Source of the DNA: Xenorhabdus sp014467285
GTDB lineage: Bacteria; Pseudomonadota; Gammaproteobacteria; Enterobacterales; Enterobacteriaceae
Reading direction: 5' to 3'
Assembly: GCF_014467285.1 (NCBI RefSeq)
Contig: NZ_NKHR01000005.1
Location: forward strand, 169,781 to 233,780
DNA: 64,000 nucleotides
Shown: positions 1 through 8,645 of the stretch, one piece after another
Layout of the letters: the number at the start of each line of letters is the position of its first letter
Numbering within the stretch: position 1 is the first letter of the stretch
Position numbers and translations under genes: made by a program
The notes under the pieces: generated by a model
Told to the model about the DNA's origin: nothing
What the model saw: only the letters and a program-made list of their open reading frames with translations
The model's database searches: none

Positions 1-497
1 TTATTTAAATAAAACCTGCTAAAAAATCAAATCATAGAGTTATAAAAAAACAAGATTATAAAAAAACCACAAAAACAAAAAAATAAATTCAGTAAAATCA
101 ATCAATTAAAAAACAAATCCCAAGTTGGACATTTTTCTTATTTTTATTATTGCAAGAATTAAGAGTTAACATTTGGTTTCTAAATGTCATCTACTTTCAT
201 TTCAATTCCATGCAAAAAAATGGATAAAGGGTACATTAAAAAACATCTTAAATTAAGTAATGAGGCTTTCTTGCCTTTACATTTCAATCCTGCTCTTAGT
301 AAAAAATTAAGACTTCACAACATGATTAACAAAAAGACAAAATACATACAGACAACAATCAACTATTATTTTGTTTCCCCTTTGAATAATCTTTTGCTGT
401 TATTCAACATTCCTACGGCACATTTTCCTCTGAATAAATCCACGCATTACCGTACAATTCCCCCCATATTGTTTCATGTAAGTTACCCGGAGAACGG
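1..497. other. AT-rich non-coding left edge
   Basis: This stretch is very AT-rich and has no reading frame with a family signature or ribosome binding site. The one long frame inside it, about 184-552, has skewed composition and runs over the start of yhdT, so I do not call it. In E. coli accBC precedes yhdT; no accC coding sequence is visible here, so the upstream neighbour differs or lies outside the window. Confidence 0.6.
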
Positions 498-740
498 ATG
501 GACAGACGATTTGTTCAATCCCACAAAGAAGCACGTTGGGCAGTATTCCTGACGTTAGCTTATCTTGTTGGTTGGCTGCTATGTGCCTATTTACCCAGTG
601 ATGCCATTGGTTTAACGGGATTACCCCGCTGGTTTGAACTGGCTTGCCTGCTGCTACCCGCCTTATTTATCATCCTCTGCTGGCTGATGGTGAAATTTAT
701 ATTCAAGGAAATTCCGCTGGAGGATGTTGATGCAAAGTGA
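498..740 (+). CDS. yhdT: YhdT family (DUF997) small inner-membrane protein
   Basis: An 80-residue protein with two hydrophobic membrane segments (about residues 14-33 and 46-68) and a charged tail. Length, the FVQSHKEARWA start and the position directly before panF match the YhdT/DUF997 family, whose function is unknown. The gene overlaps panF by 11 bases if panF starts at 730, so translation of the two is probably coupled. Identification rests mainly on synteny and general resemblance. Confidence 0.85.
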   Translation: MDRRFVQSHKEARWAVFLTLAYLVGWLLCAYLPSDAIGLTGLPRWFELACLLLPALFIILCWLMVKFIFKEIPLEDVDAK

Positions 741-2175
741 AGTGATTCTGCCTCTCGTGGGATATCTGGCATTGGTTTTCATATTGTCAGTTTATGCCTA
801 TCGCCGTCGGCAAACAGGCGAATTCCTGAATGAGTATTTCCTCGGTAATCGTTCTATGGGAGGGTTTGTACTGGCAATGACCATTACAGCCACCTATATC
901 AGTGCCAGCTCATTTATCGGTGGCCCCGGCGCCGCTTATAAGTACGGGATCGGTTGGGTGTTGTTATCCCTGATCCAACTGCCAGCGATATGGCTCTCAC
1001 TGAGCGTATTGGGGAAAAAATTTGCCATCCTAGCCCGTCGTTACAATGCGGTCACACTCAACGATATGCTGTATGCACGCTATCAGAGTCGTTTTCTGGT
1101 CTGGTTTGCCAGCATAAGCCTGCTGGTTGCTTTTGTCGGTGCAATGACAGTGCAATTCATCGGCGGGGCGCGTTTACTGGAAACCGCTGCGGGCATCCCT
1201 TACGATACCGGATTGCTGATTTTTGGTGTTTCGATAGCCCTGTATACCGCGTTTGGCGGCTTTCGGGCCAGTGTCCTCAATGATGCCTTGCAAGGGCTGG
1301 TGATGCTGTTGGGAACTGTGTTACTACTGACAGGCATCATCTACAAAGCCGGCGGGTTATCAGCCGCGGTCACCACTTTGCGTGCTATTGACCCGAATCT
1401 GGTCTCTCCTCATGGGGCGGATAATATCCTTACAGGGCCATTTATGGCGTCCTTCTGGGTATTGGTCTGCTTTGGTGTCATCGGGCTGCCACACACCGCT
1501 GTGCGTTGCATTTCCTACAAAGACAGCAAGGCAGTTCATCGCGGTATTATTCTCGGCACCATCGTCATGGCAATCCTGATGTTCGGCATGCACCTGGCCG
1601 GCGCTTTGGGGCGGGCGATCATTCCTGATCTGACCATCCCCGATCAAGTTATCCCAACCCTGATGATCACCGTACTGCCGCCTGTCGCCGCCGGGATTTT
1701 TTTGGCTGCGCCTATGGCCGCGATTATGTCCACGATTAATGCCCAACTGCTGCAATCTTCGGCCACCATCGTCAAGGATCTCTATTTAAACCTGTTTCCG
1801 CATCAGATCAGCCAAGAGAAAAGACTCTCGCGTATCTCCAGCTACTCCACCCTATTTTTAGGTGCATTACTGCTGTTGGCGGCATGGCGTCCACCTGAGA
1901 TGATCATCTGGCTGAACCTGTTGGCATTTGGTGGATTGCAAGCCGTTTTCCTTTGGCCACTGGTGCTGGGGTTATACTGGGAAAAAGCCAATGCCCACGG
2001 AGCAATCAGTTCGATGCTGATCGGTGCCACAAGCTATGCTCTGCTGGCAACGTTTAATATCCAGCTTCTCGGTTTCCATCCCATCGTGCCATCACTGTTG
2101 CTGAGTTTACTGGCATTCGGAATAGGCAATATGATGGGACATAAACACACACAACAAACCACTGCTTCTCAATAA
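730..2175 (+). CDS. panF: Sodium/pantothenate symporter PanF
   Basis: PanF is a sodium:solute symporter (SSS family) of the inner membrane that imports pantothenate, the precursor of coenzyme A. The 481-residue product has about a dozen hydrophobic segments and family motifs such as TATYISASSFIGGPGAAYK near residue 55 and FGGFRASVLNDALQG near residue 176. I prefer the ATG at 730 over the one at 724: the GGAGG at 718-722 then sits at normal spacing, and the product begins MQSEVILPLVGYL like E. coli PanF. It lies between yhdT and prmA as in E. coli. Confidence 0.95.
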   Translation: MQSEVILPLVGYLALVFILSVYAYRRRQTGEFLNEYFLGNRSMGGFVLAMTITATYISASSFIGGPGAAYKYGIGWVLLSLIQLPAIWLSLSVLGKKFAILARRYNAVTLNDMLYARYQSRFLVWFASISLLVAFVGAMTVQFIGGARLLETAAGIPYDTGLLIFGVSIALYTAFGGFRASVLNDALQGLVMLLGTVLLLTGIIYKAGGLSAAVTTLRAIDPNLVSPHGADNILTGPFMASFWVLVCFGVIGLPHTAVRCISYKDSKAVHRGIILGTIVMAILMFGMHLAGALGRAIIPDLTIPDQVIPTLMITVLPPVAAGIFLAAPMAAIMSTINAQLLQSSATIVKDLYLNLFPHQISQEKRLSRISSYSTLFLGALLLLAAWRPPEMIIWLNLLAFGGLQAVFLWPLVLGLYWEKANAHGAISSMLIGATSYALLATFNIQLLGFHPIVPSLLLSLLAFGIGNMMGHKHTQQTTASQ

Positions 2176-2213
2176 TCGCAGCGTGATTTCATCTCCACAA
2201 AAAGAGAATTTTT

Positions 2214-3095
2214 ATGCCTTGGATACAATTAAGACTTAACACCACGGGACAACAAGCTGAAGCACTGGGTGATGAGCTAATGGAAAGTGGCGCAGTATCA
2301 GTCACTTTTCAGGATAGCCACGATACCCCGATTTTTGAGCCTCTGCCGGGTGAAACCCGTTTATGGGGCGATACCGACGTTATCGGCCTATACGATGCTG
2401 AAATGGATATGAAGGCGGTTGTAAGCCAACTGGAACAGCTTCCACAACTGGGCAAGAACTTTATCCATAAAATTGAGCAGTTAGAAGATAAAGACTGGGA
2501 ACGCGAATGGATGGACAACTTCCATCCAATGCGTTTTGGCAAGCGTCTGTGGATTTGCCCTAGCTGGCGCGAAGTGCCGGAACCTGATGCCGTCAATGTC
2601 ATGCTTGATCCGGGTTTGGCGTTCGGGACAGGGACTCACCCAACCACTTCACTATGCCTGCAATGGCTTGACGGTTTGGATCTGGTGGGAAAAACCATTA
2701 TCGACTTCGGTTGTGGTTCTGGCATCCTGGCTATCGCGGCCCTGAAATTAGGTGCAAAACACGCCATCGGTATTGATATCGACCCACAAGCTATCCAAGC
2801 CAGCCGGGATAACGCTGAACGTAACGGCGTATCTGACCAATTAACCCTCTATTTATCTAAAGATCAACCTAAAGACCTCGAATGCGATATCGTCATTGCC
2901 AATATTCTGGCTGGCCCATTACGTGAACTCGCCCCTGTTATCGGCTCACTGCCTAAATCTGGTGGATTATTGGGCTTGTCTGGCGTTCTGGCAACTCAGG
3001 CAGAAGGCGTTGCCCAAGCCTATGACAATGAATTCATTATCGATCCGATAGCTGAACAAGAAGAATGGTGCCGCATCACAGGGATTAAAAAATAA
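2214..3095 (+). CDS. prmA: Ribosomal protein L11 methyltransferase PrmA
   Basis: PrmA uses S-adenosylmethionine to trimethylate ribosomal protein L11. The 293-residue length is normal. The N-terminal half is the L11-recognition domain. The C-terminal Rossmann methyltransferase domain carries motif I IDFGCGSGILAIAALKLGA (about residues 163-181) and the N6-methyltransferase-like NILAGPL (about 230). The upstream sequence GTGTHPTT (about 139-146) is typical of the family. It follows panF by 38 bases, as in E. coli. Confidence 0.97.
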   Translation: MPWIQLRLNTTGQQAEALGDELMESGAVSVTFQDSHDTPIFEPLPGETRLWGDTDVIGLYDAEMDMKAVVSQLEQLPQLGKNFIHKIEQLEDKDWEREWMDNFHPMRFGKRLWICPSWREVPEPDAVNVMLDPGLAFGTGTHPTTSLCLQWLDGLDLVGKTIIDFGCGSGILAIAALKLGAKHAIGIDIDPQAIQASRDNAERNGVSDQLTLYLSKDQPKDLECDIVIANILAGPLRELAPVIGSLPKSGGLLGLSGVLATQAEGVAQAYDNEFIIDPIAEQEEWCRITGIKK

Positions 3096-3311
3096 TCACT
3101 TAATGCCTATGGAAAAGCGAGATTATCCACTAAAATGATCACCCAGGAGGTCAATTGGTGGTAATCCGCTCTCTTTATGATTAGAAATATAAGTAATAAT
3201 AAATTTCGTCAATAAAACGTAACCATATGTTATTTAAAGATAATTAACCATTTTTGAAAAAATCAACTGGAAAAAATCCGTTATAAATGTCGATTCGCTC
3301 AAAGTTTGGCC

Positions 3312-3348
3312 TTTCATATCTTGTGAAAAATGCGTAATATACGCGCCC
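3312..3348 (+). promoter_or_regulatory. dusB-fis promoter
   Basis: A -35 element TTTCAT (3312-3317) and a -10 element TAATAT (3335-3340) are 17 bases apart, followed by the GC-rich discriminator ACGCGCCC. This reproduces the E. coli dusB-fis (fis P) promoter, where the GC-rich discriminator makes initiation sensitive to ppGpp and growth rate. The predicted start lies near 3347-3348, about 30 bases before the dusB ATG. Confidence 0.8.
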
Positions 3349-3379
3349 TTAGTCACAGTTGACCACTCTTTCTTCGCCT

Positions 3380-4363
3380 ATGCGTATCGGACAATACCAG
3401 TTGAAAAACTGTCTTATTGCGGCCCCTATGGCAGGCATAACAGATCGCCCGTTTCGATCTCTTTGCTATCACATGGGAGCAGGAATGACAGTCTCAGAAA
3501 TGCTTTCTTCTAATCCTCAGGTTTGGAAGACGGATAAATCTCGGCTGCGTATGGTTCATAGCGACGAACCCGGAGTGCGTTCTGTACAAATTGCCGGTAG
3601 TGATCCCGATGAGATGGCGGCGGCGGCGAAAATCAACGTCGACAATGGCGCTCAAATCATCGATATCAATATGGGGTGCCCAGCCAAAAAAGTGAATCGC
3701 AAGCTGGCAGGCTCTGCATTACTGCGCTATCCAGAACTGGTTGAAAAAATCCTTTCTGCGGTAGTCAATGCGGTTGATGTGCCTGTTACTTTGAAGATTC
3801 GTACAGGATGGTCACTGGAAGAACGCAACTGTGTAGAAATTGCCCAATTGGCCGAGCGTTGTGGTATTCAGGCTCTTACGATACATGGCAGGACACGAGC
3901 TTGCCTGTTTAATGGCGAGGCTGAGTACGACAATATACGGACAGTTAAGCAGACTGTTGCCATACCAATTATTGCGAATGGCGACATTACTGACCCGCTA
4001 AAAGCCAGAGCAGTGCTTGAATACACTGGGGCTGATGCCCTAATGATAGGCCGCGCTGCTCAGGGAAGACCCTGGATCTTTCGGGAAATCCAGCATTATC
4101 TGGAAACAGGAGAACTGCTGTCACCGATGCCACTTGGCGACGTGCAGCGTTTAATGAACGAGCATGTACGAGAACTGCACGATTTTTACGGTCAAGGCAA
4201 AGGAGTTCGTATTGCACGTAAGCATGTATCTTGGTACCTCAAGGAACATGCTCCTGATGACCAGTTTCGGCGCACATTCAACGCCATTGAGGATGCCAGC
4301 GAACAGCTGGAGGCGTTGGAGGCATACTTCGAAAATTTTTGCGTAAATAAAGAAAAGAGCTGA
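3380..4363 (+). CDS. dusB: tRNA-dihydrouridine synthase B
   Basis: DusB is an FMN- and NADPH-dependent enzyme that reduces uridine in the D-loop of tRNA. The product begins MRIGQYQLKNCLIAAPMAGI, matching E. coli DusB from its first residue, which supports the ATG at 3380 and not the upstream TTG at 3359. The catalytic-cysteine region DINMGCPAKKVNRKLAGSA (about residues 92-110), KIRTGW, TIHGRTR and NGDITD are all present. It is the first gene of the growth-rate-controlled dusB-fis operon; fis starts 7 bases after its stop. Confidence 0.98.
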   Translation: MRIGQYQLKNCLIAAPMAGITDRPFRSLCYHMGAGMTVSEMLSSNPQVWKTDKSRLRMVHSDEPGVRSVQIAGSDPDEMAAAAKINVDNGAQIIDINMGCPAKKVNRKLAGSALLRYPELVEKILSAVVNAVDVPVTLKIRTGWSLEERNCVEIAQLAERCGIQALTIHGRTRACLFNGEAEYDNIRTVKQTVAIPIIANGDITDPLKARAVLEYTGADALMIGRAAQGRPWIFREIQHYLETGELLSPMPLGDVQRLMNEHVRELHDFYGQGKGVRIARKHVSWYLKEHAPDDQFRRTFNAIEDASEQLEALEAYFENFCVNKEKS

Positions 4364-4370
4364 CAGAACT

Positions 4371-4667
4371 ATGTTCGAACAACGCGTAAATTCTGATGTA
4401 CTAACCGTTGCTACTGTAAATTCACAAGATCAGGTAACTCAAAAACCTCTGCGTGATTCAGTTAAACAAGCACTGAAGAACTATTTTGCTCAACTGAACG
4501 GTCAAGACGTTAATGACCTGTATGAGCTGGTACTGGCTGAAGTAGAACAGCCACTGTTGGACATGGTGATGCAATACACCCGTGGCAACCAAACCCGCGC
4601 AGCACTGATGATGGGAATCAACCGTGGTACTCTGCGTAAGAAACTGAAAAAATACGGCATGAACTAA
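4371..4667 (+). CDS. fis: Nucleoid protein Fis
   Basis: Fis is a 98-residue homodimeric DNA-bending protein that activates rRNA promoters, helps invertase reactions and shapes the nucleoid. From memory it differs from E. coli Fis at only one position (alanine for serine at 14). The helix-turn-helix TRGNQTRAALMMGINRGTLR and the N-terminal beta-hairpin region are intact. It is co-transcribed with dusB and followed by a strong terminator. Confidence 0.99.
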   Translation: MFEQRVNSDVLTVATVNSQDQVTQKPLRDSVKQALKNYFAQLNGQDVNDLYELVLAEVEQPLLDMVMQYTRGNQTRAALMMGINRGTLRKKLKKYGMN

Positions 4668-4695
4668 TCCTAGTCTAGTAACATGTTGTTAAATC

Positions 4696-4727
4696 GGCAC
4701 TTTTTACTATGTAGAAAGTGCCTTTTT
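4696..4727 (+). terminator. Rho-independent terminator after fis
   Basis: An 8-base stem (GGCACTTT 4696-4703 with AAAGTGCC 4715-4722) is followed by TTTTT. It closes the dusB-fis operon and marks the left edge of the accessory island. Confidence 0.88.
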
Positions 4728-4735
4728 ACTTAGAA

Positions 4736-4759
4736 TTACCCCACCGATTACCCCACCGA
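4736..4759. repeat. Tandem 12-bp repeat after fis
   Basis: TTACCCCACCGA occurs twice head to tail (4736-4747 and 4748-4759) directly after the fis terminator, where conserved synteny ends. Such short repeats are often seen at ends of integrated elements. I found no second full copy and no integrase, so the role as an attachment-site remnant is inference. Confidence 0.5.
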
Positions 4760-5139
4760 AAAATCCTCAGCACAAAAACTCACAGAACAACATGAGTACC
4801 AAAGAAAAATAAGAATTAGATGTGTCATAGAGGTCAGTACACCAAACGTTCCAACCTTGTGAAAAGTTACGATGTATTTCGTCTGGAAGCATTGAGATGA
4901 AAGTTACAGATGTTTCTACCAGTGAGAAGATACCCCGTTACGGCTATCTTCCCGATGATTTTTAAATGGAACTGATTATTTTTTATGATTTATCCCGAAC
5001 CTTACGTTCAATCAATAGACCATATGAATCAAAATAACGGCTAGCCAAATTTCTAAATCAGCTATACTAATCGTTTATCCCACTATATATTTGAATTTAC
5101 TGAATTATTTTTATAACCTTCTAGTGCTGAGGAATACTT
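4760..5139. other. Intergenic stretch with possible gene scraps
   Basis: No complete gene is visible. A 24-codon open stretch on the minus strand (about 4982-5056, ending RKVRDKS and a stop) and a 22-codon stretch on the plus strand at 4897-4965 (ending RYGYLPDDF) have protein-like composition and may be scraps of lost genes. Neither can be assigned. The sequence becomes AT-rich just before the gene at 5140. Confidence 0.35.
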
Positions 5140-5541
5140 ATGGGTTGGGAACTACATATAACAAGGGCTGAATGTTGGGCATCGAATGAAGATTGCCAAA
5201 TTAGCAGCGCTGAATGGCTCGAATTGATCGCTGAAGATGACGAATTATTCATAGATGAAATAAATGGTCAGTTTCATGCTAGATGGACAGGAAAAAGTAT
5301 CCATGAAGAACCTTGGTTGGATTGGTATGATGGAAATATATACACAAAGCACCCTGATACAGCCTTATATTGTAAGATGCTGCAAATAGCCGAAGAACTT
5401 AATGCAAAAGTTGTTGACGATGATGACCGTTTGTATTTACTTCCAAGCGATCTGGAAAATCCGTCATGGGCAGAGTCAAACAAACTTAAAGTTAAAAAAT
5501 CGCTTCTACAAAAGATAATAAACTACATAAAGAAACAATAA
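5140..5541 (+). CDS. Immunity-like small cytosolic protein
   Basis: A 133-residue acidic protein without signal peptide or membrane segment. The opening MGWELHITRAECWASNEDCQ and the ISSAEWLELI segment resemble a group of small proteins seen next to polymorphic toxins and thought to be immunity proteins; this is a resemblance, not a firm family assignment. There is a GAGG-type ribosome site about 8 bases before the ATG. No cognate toxin lies next to it; the nearest candidate is the Hcp/DUF6402 operon 1.2 kb away. It may be an orphan immunity gene. Confidence 0.6.
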   Translation: MGWELHITRAECWASNEDCQISSAEWLELIAEDDELFIDEINGQFHARWTGKSIHEEPWLDWYDGNIYTKHPDTALYCKMLQIAEELNAKVVDDDDRLYLLPSDLENPSWAESNKLKVKKSLLQKIINYIKKQ

Positions 5542-5724
5542 GCTTCTATTTCTATTATACGCACCAGATAGAATTTTTTTCTTAACAATAGTTATTTAAA
5601 GTAGCCCTGACATTTAAAAGCGGTTGAAATTAATCCTTCTTTCATATCAAGGCTTCATATCAAAAATTATTCTTTTCACAAAATAAATAACGACTGGTGA
5701 ACAATTGTCATTCTGGTTTATTTC

Positions 5725-5758
5725 TATAGCCAAATCATATTAATATAATTTGGCTATA
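5725..5758. repeat. 34-bp near-perfect palindrome at the capsid break point
   Basis: TATAGCCAAAT (5725-5735) and ATTTGGCTATA (5748-5758) are perfect 11-base arms; the 12 bases between are themselves palindromic except for one pair. The palindrome covers the point where the capsid reading frame stops early. There is no T-run on the minus side, so it is not a standard terminator. Confidence 0.7.
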
Positions 5759-6637
5759 ATCTCCGTTGCCATTTTTCAGCTTCTGCACGTTGGCGGCAGT
5801 TGTGGAATTCATCACCCAAACAGCATTCTTACGGTATTTGTTTTTGAGTAAGAATTTCAGGTCAATCAGGCTATCGGCTTCAAGGCTGGTTGCTCCCAGC
5901 TTTTGCAGTGTGCTGAATGCGCGTACCTTGTCAGCTTGGGTATCTCGGGGATAAGACAGAAAGCCTTTCGCTTTCTTGCTACCGTCACCGCTAACCAGAT
6001 CTGTTTCTTCGGTATCAACGAAAGTATCTGCGATCTCAGCAGTCAGCCAGCCTAAAATATCGACATCACTAAAATCGATAATTTCCTGCGTGGTTTTGGG
6101 ATAGGCATAGATAGGAAACAGCTTGATGCTGACTTCTTCCATCTTCGATGTCGCCGTCTCACCACGAGCCTTGCCTTCTTCCCCGTGAGCAACCGCTGCA
6201 CCACCGACCGAAACAAGCTGTTTGTACTCGTTGCTGCGAGTGGTTTTGATGGTACAGATTCGGCGCATGACCGACTCATCAGCCAGTTGCTGCATGATTT
6301 GTTTGTTCAGTTCCGGGATAACGGTATAGCCACCCTCGGAAAGTACGCCCGTAGACAGGGCGCGGGTTTCGCCCGTCAGAATATAATTGCGTAGTTCGTC
6401 ATTGCTGAATTTGTTATTGGTCGGCTGATTTTTTGCCTGATTGCGTTCTTCATCAGACAACGCTTCGTAACGGGCTATTTCTGTATTTAGGGTATCTGAT
6501 TGGCTGCGCAGTTCGTCGAGCTGTTTGGCTTCGTCGGGATTGAGTGAGCGCCTTTCGTCTTCGGCTTTAGTAAGCAACAAACGCATTTGATGAGTTAAAT
6601 CGGCTTTTTGCTGGTGTAATTCGAGTAGTTTTTTCAT
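5735..6637 (-). pseudogene. HK97-type phage major capsid protein, 3'-truncated
   Basis: The 300 residues match the N-terminal two thirds of HK97-fold capsid proteins. There is a scaffold-like coiled coil (about 1-70), then a shell-domain start with GGYTVIPELNKQIMQQLAD and VGGAAVAHGEEGKARGET, and further on TTQEIIDFSDVDILGWLTAE and NAVWVMNSTTAANVQKLKNG. Family members usually run to about 390-400 residues. This one ends right after NGNGDY inside the palindrome at 5725-5758, so about 90 C-terminal residues are missing. No portal, protease or tail genes are nearby. It is a prophage relic. Confidence 0.85.
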
Positions 6638-6757
6638 GGTGTTTTTGCGCTATTTGTTTATTTAAATACTATTTAACACGATGAAAAATAATAAAGAATC
6701 CTCTGGAATTCAGAGGCTAAACAAGAGAAAACATGAAGACAAAATATTTACAAAAAA

Positions 6758-7156
6758 TTATTTTAATTTATTTATATAGATGACTTCATATCCATCATTT
6801 GTTGGATATATAAAAACATCATCATCAGTGGATGGAAAGCCAAATGAAGCAGAAAATGCCCCATATGATATTGATGTATATGGAGAACTCTTCCAGATAT
6901 CTCTGTTTTTATTATCATATAAAACAATAAAATATTTGTCTCCTATAATGACATATTTCCACATTGCATATGGCGAAATGGGTAATTTTTTATATACCAC
7001 TGCGGTATATTGAGCCTTTTTATCTTTTACTTCAAATTCCTTATTCCATTTTCCGAAGAAAAGAGTTGACGGAAATAGCATCCATACTATAAAAATAATA
7101 ATAAACACTAAAACCAATGATGGTTTTTTAAAGAAACACTTATTTTTATTTTTCAT
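6758..7156 (-). CDS. Membrane-anchored DUF6201-like protein, possible immunity protein
   Basis: The 132-residue product has one N-terminal membrane segment (about residues 13-33) followed by a roughly 95-residue extracytoplasmic domain with YKKLPISPYAMWKYVIIGDK and SYGAFSASFGFPSTDDD. It resembles proteins annotated DUF6201. The start overlaps the stop of the DUF6402-like gene by 4 bases (ATGA), so the two are translationally coupled. Small membrane-tethered proteins placed after an effector candidate are often immunity proteins acting in the periplasm; that role is inference here. Confidence 0.6.
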   Translation of the reverse strand: MKNKNKCFFKKPSLVLVFIIIFIVWMLFPSTLFFGKWNKEFEVKDKKAQYTAVVYKKLPISPYAMWKYVIIGDKYFIVLYDNKNRDIWKSSPYTSISYGAFSASFGFPSTDDDVFIYPTNDGYEVIYINKLK

Positions 7157-7992
7157 AGGTGAATAACTCTATTTTGTGGTAACGGTTCCATCCATAAAAT
7201 ATCAGAAAAAACCATAAAATCACCACCTTCATTATGCTTTTTCTGCCATTTTCTAAAACTATCATTAATGACAGGAATATATCCATTGTATTTAAGCCAT
7301 AAGACCATCCAGCTTCCAGTCGCATAAAGAGCCGCATAATCGACAGAACTCACTTTGTCTAATATACCGTTTTTACTCCAGATTCCTAAAGGTTCGTTAG
7401 AGCCAACAAAATCATAGGTATCTTTTAAATACATTCCAATCTGTTCGGTGACAAAAATGTCTTTACTGTCTAATTTATCCACATACCCTTTAACAGCTAC
7501 CTTCATATTGGAATTACCCATAGCTCCATACCAGTCGTCAATCGTATCAAATTTAGAACCAAATTGCCTAACATTGACTGCTGAAAATGTATCTATTTCT
7601 CGTATATCTTTTTCATATCCTAATGTTTTCTTACCACTTTCTTTTAATTTCTTTTTTAATTGCCTAATACCCGCATCACTTGCCCAACCATTAATTAATA
7701 CAGACATCACATCTTGAGGTTGTTTATATTTCAATGCCCATTCTATTTTTATGATAGAATCATTTAATCTTTCACCTGGAATATCTATTTCATTACCTGC
7801 AACATACTTGCTTTTTATTTCTTCAGTAAATGTATAGGCAGGTTTTGTATTAAACCAATGCCGCATTAATTTTGGTGTCATCTCCCAGCCCATTTTTTCC
7901 ATTGCATCCGGGATTTGGTTTAAATAAAAAACATTGGTTTCAATTTCTGTTATTTTCCCACCTTTAACAGTTTTAGTTTTAAAAATCGACAT
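7153..7992 (-). CDS. DUF6402-like protein, putative type VI effector
   Basis: A 279-residue soluble protein starting MSIFKTKTVKGGK. YLNQIPDAMEKMGWEMTPKL, LMRHWFNTKPAYTF and KWQKKHNEGGDFMVFSD are recognisable parts of the DUF6402 family, found beside Hcp, VgrG and PAAR genes. Function is unknown. I start it at ATG 7992 because this lies at the hcp stop (TGATAATG) with AGGGA just upstream; a TTG at 7998 is less likely. It sits between hcp and the DUF6201-like gene in an overlapping three-gene set, which suggests cargo secreted with Hcp. Confidence 0.7.
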   Translation of the reverse strand: MSIFKTKTVKGGKITEIETNVFYLNQIPDAMEKMGWEMTPKLMRHWFNTKPAYTFTEEIKSKYVAGNEIDIPGERLNDSIIKIEWALKYKQPQDVMSVLINGWASDAGIRQLKKKLKESGKKTLGYEKDIREIDTFSAVNVRQFGSKFDTIDDWYGAMGNSNMKVAVKGYVDKLDSKDIFVTEQIGMYLKDTYDFVGSNEPLGIWSKNGILDKVSSVDYAALYATGSWMVLWLKYNGYIPVINDSFRKWQKKHNEGGDFMVFSDILWMEPLPQNRVIHL

Positions 7993-7994
7993 TA

Positions 7995-8645
7995 TCAAAT
8001 CCCTATTTTTGTCTGAAATAAATATTTAACTTCAATATTTTCTTCTTTTTTGGCATCAAACTGTTTTGTCATTCCCGATGTTTGACATATGCCCTCAATC
8101 AGTCCCTTGTCCGTTTCCACACCATACGCAATATCTTGGCAGGCATCCCCTTGATGTTTCAGTATGAACTTATGGCTAAATAGAGCCGCAACAGCTTCTT
8201 CAATCAATGGCTTCACATTCGAGAACCCAGACAACAACAGCTTGCCTTCTTCACGCCCGGCTAATTGTGTAATGCTGTAGCCCGAAGTCCCCGCTGCAAT
8301 GTGGTTACACGCGATAGATTTGTAATCGAGCATCACCACTTCATGGGGGATTGCGCCGTTATCATTAATGGAATGGGGATAATTATAGGCAAGTTCAACG
8401 ATTGTCGCGCCTGTCAGTTTAATTTCGTAAAAGAGTTCCAGTTGTCCCATCGGGCTTGTCCGGTAGTGCATAAAGCGCGCTTCCAGCAATTCGTTTCCGT
8501 CGATTGCCATTGCTAACAGTGGTAAGGATTTATCAATAGGCTTTGTAAAACTGACTGGATGATGATGCGCGTTCTGGTCGCGACTCACTGAATGGCTGAC
8601 ACTCAGTACCTGTATTTCGTCTTCCCTTCCTGTCTGATAAGGATT
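7995..8645 (-). pseudogene. hcp: Hcp tube protein with C-terminal extension, 5'-truncated
   Basis: From about 8645 leftwards the frame encodes an Hcp1-type type VI tube protein: QTGREDEIQVLSVSHSVSRD, HHHPVSFTKPIDKSLPLLA, FMHYRTSPMGQLELFYEIKL, and the conserved end HIAAGTSGYSI. After this comes an extra domain of about 90 residues (KPLIEEAVAALFSHKFILKH to FQTKIGI), which resembles small beta-sandwich adaptor domains of evolved Hcp/VgrG proteins. The first 20-25 residues of Hcp are absent. The frame stays open to 8906, but those 87 codons do not look like Hcp and are antisense to the remnant at 8641-8901. A tube protein lacking its first strand is unlikely to work. Confidence 0.75.

Noticed and set aside
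184..552. Open frame of 122 codons before and over the yhdT start
   Set aside because: Composition is skewed (N, L, K, P), there is no ribosome site or family motif, and it overlaps the better supported yhdT.
5735..6637. Intact prophage
   Set aside because: Only one truncated capsid gene is present; no terminase, portal, tail, lysis or integrase genes follow.
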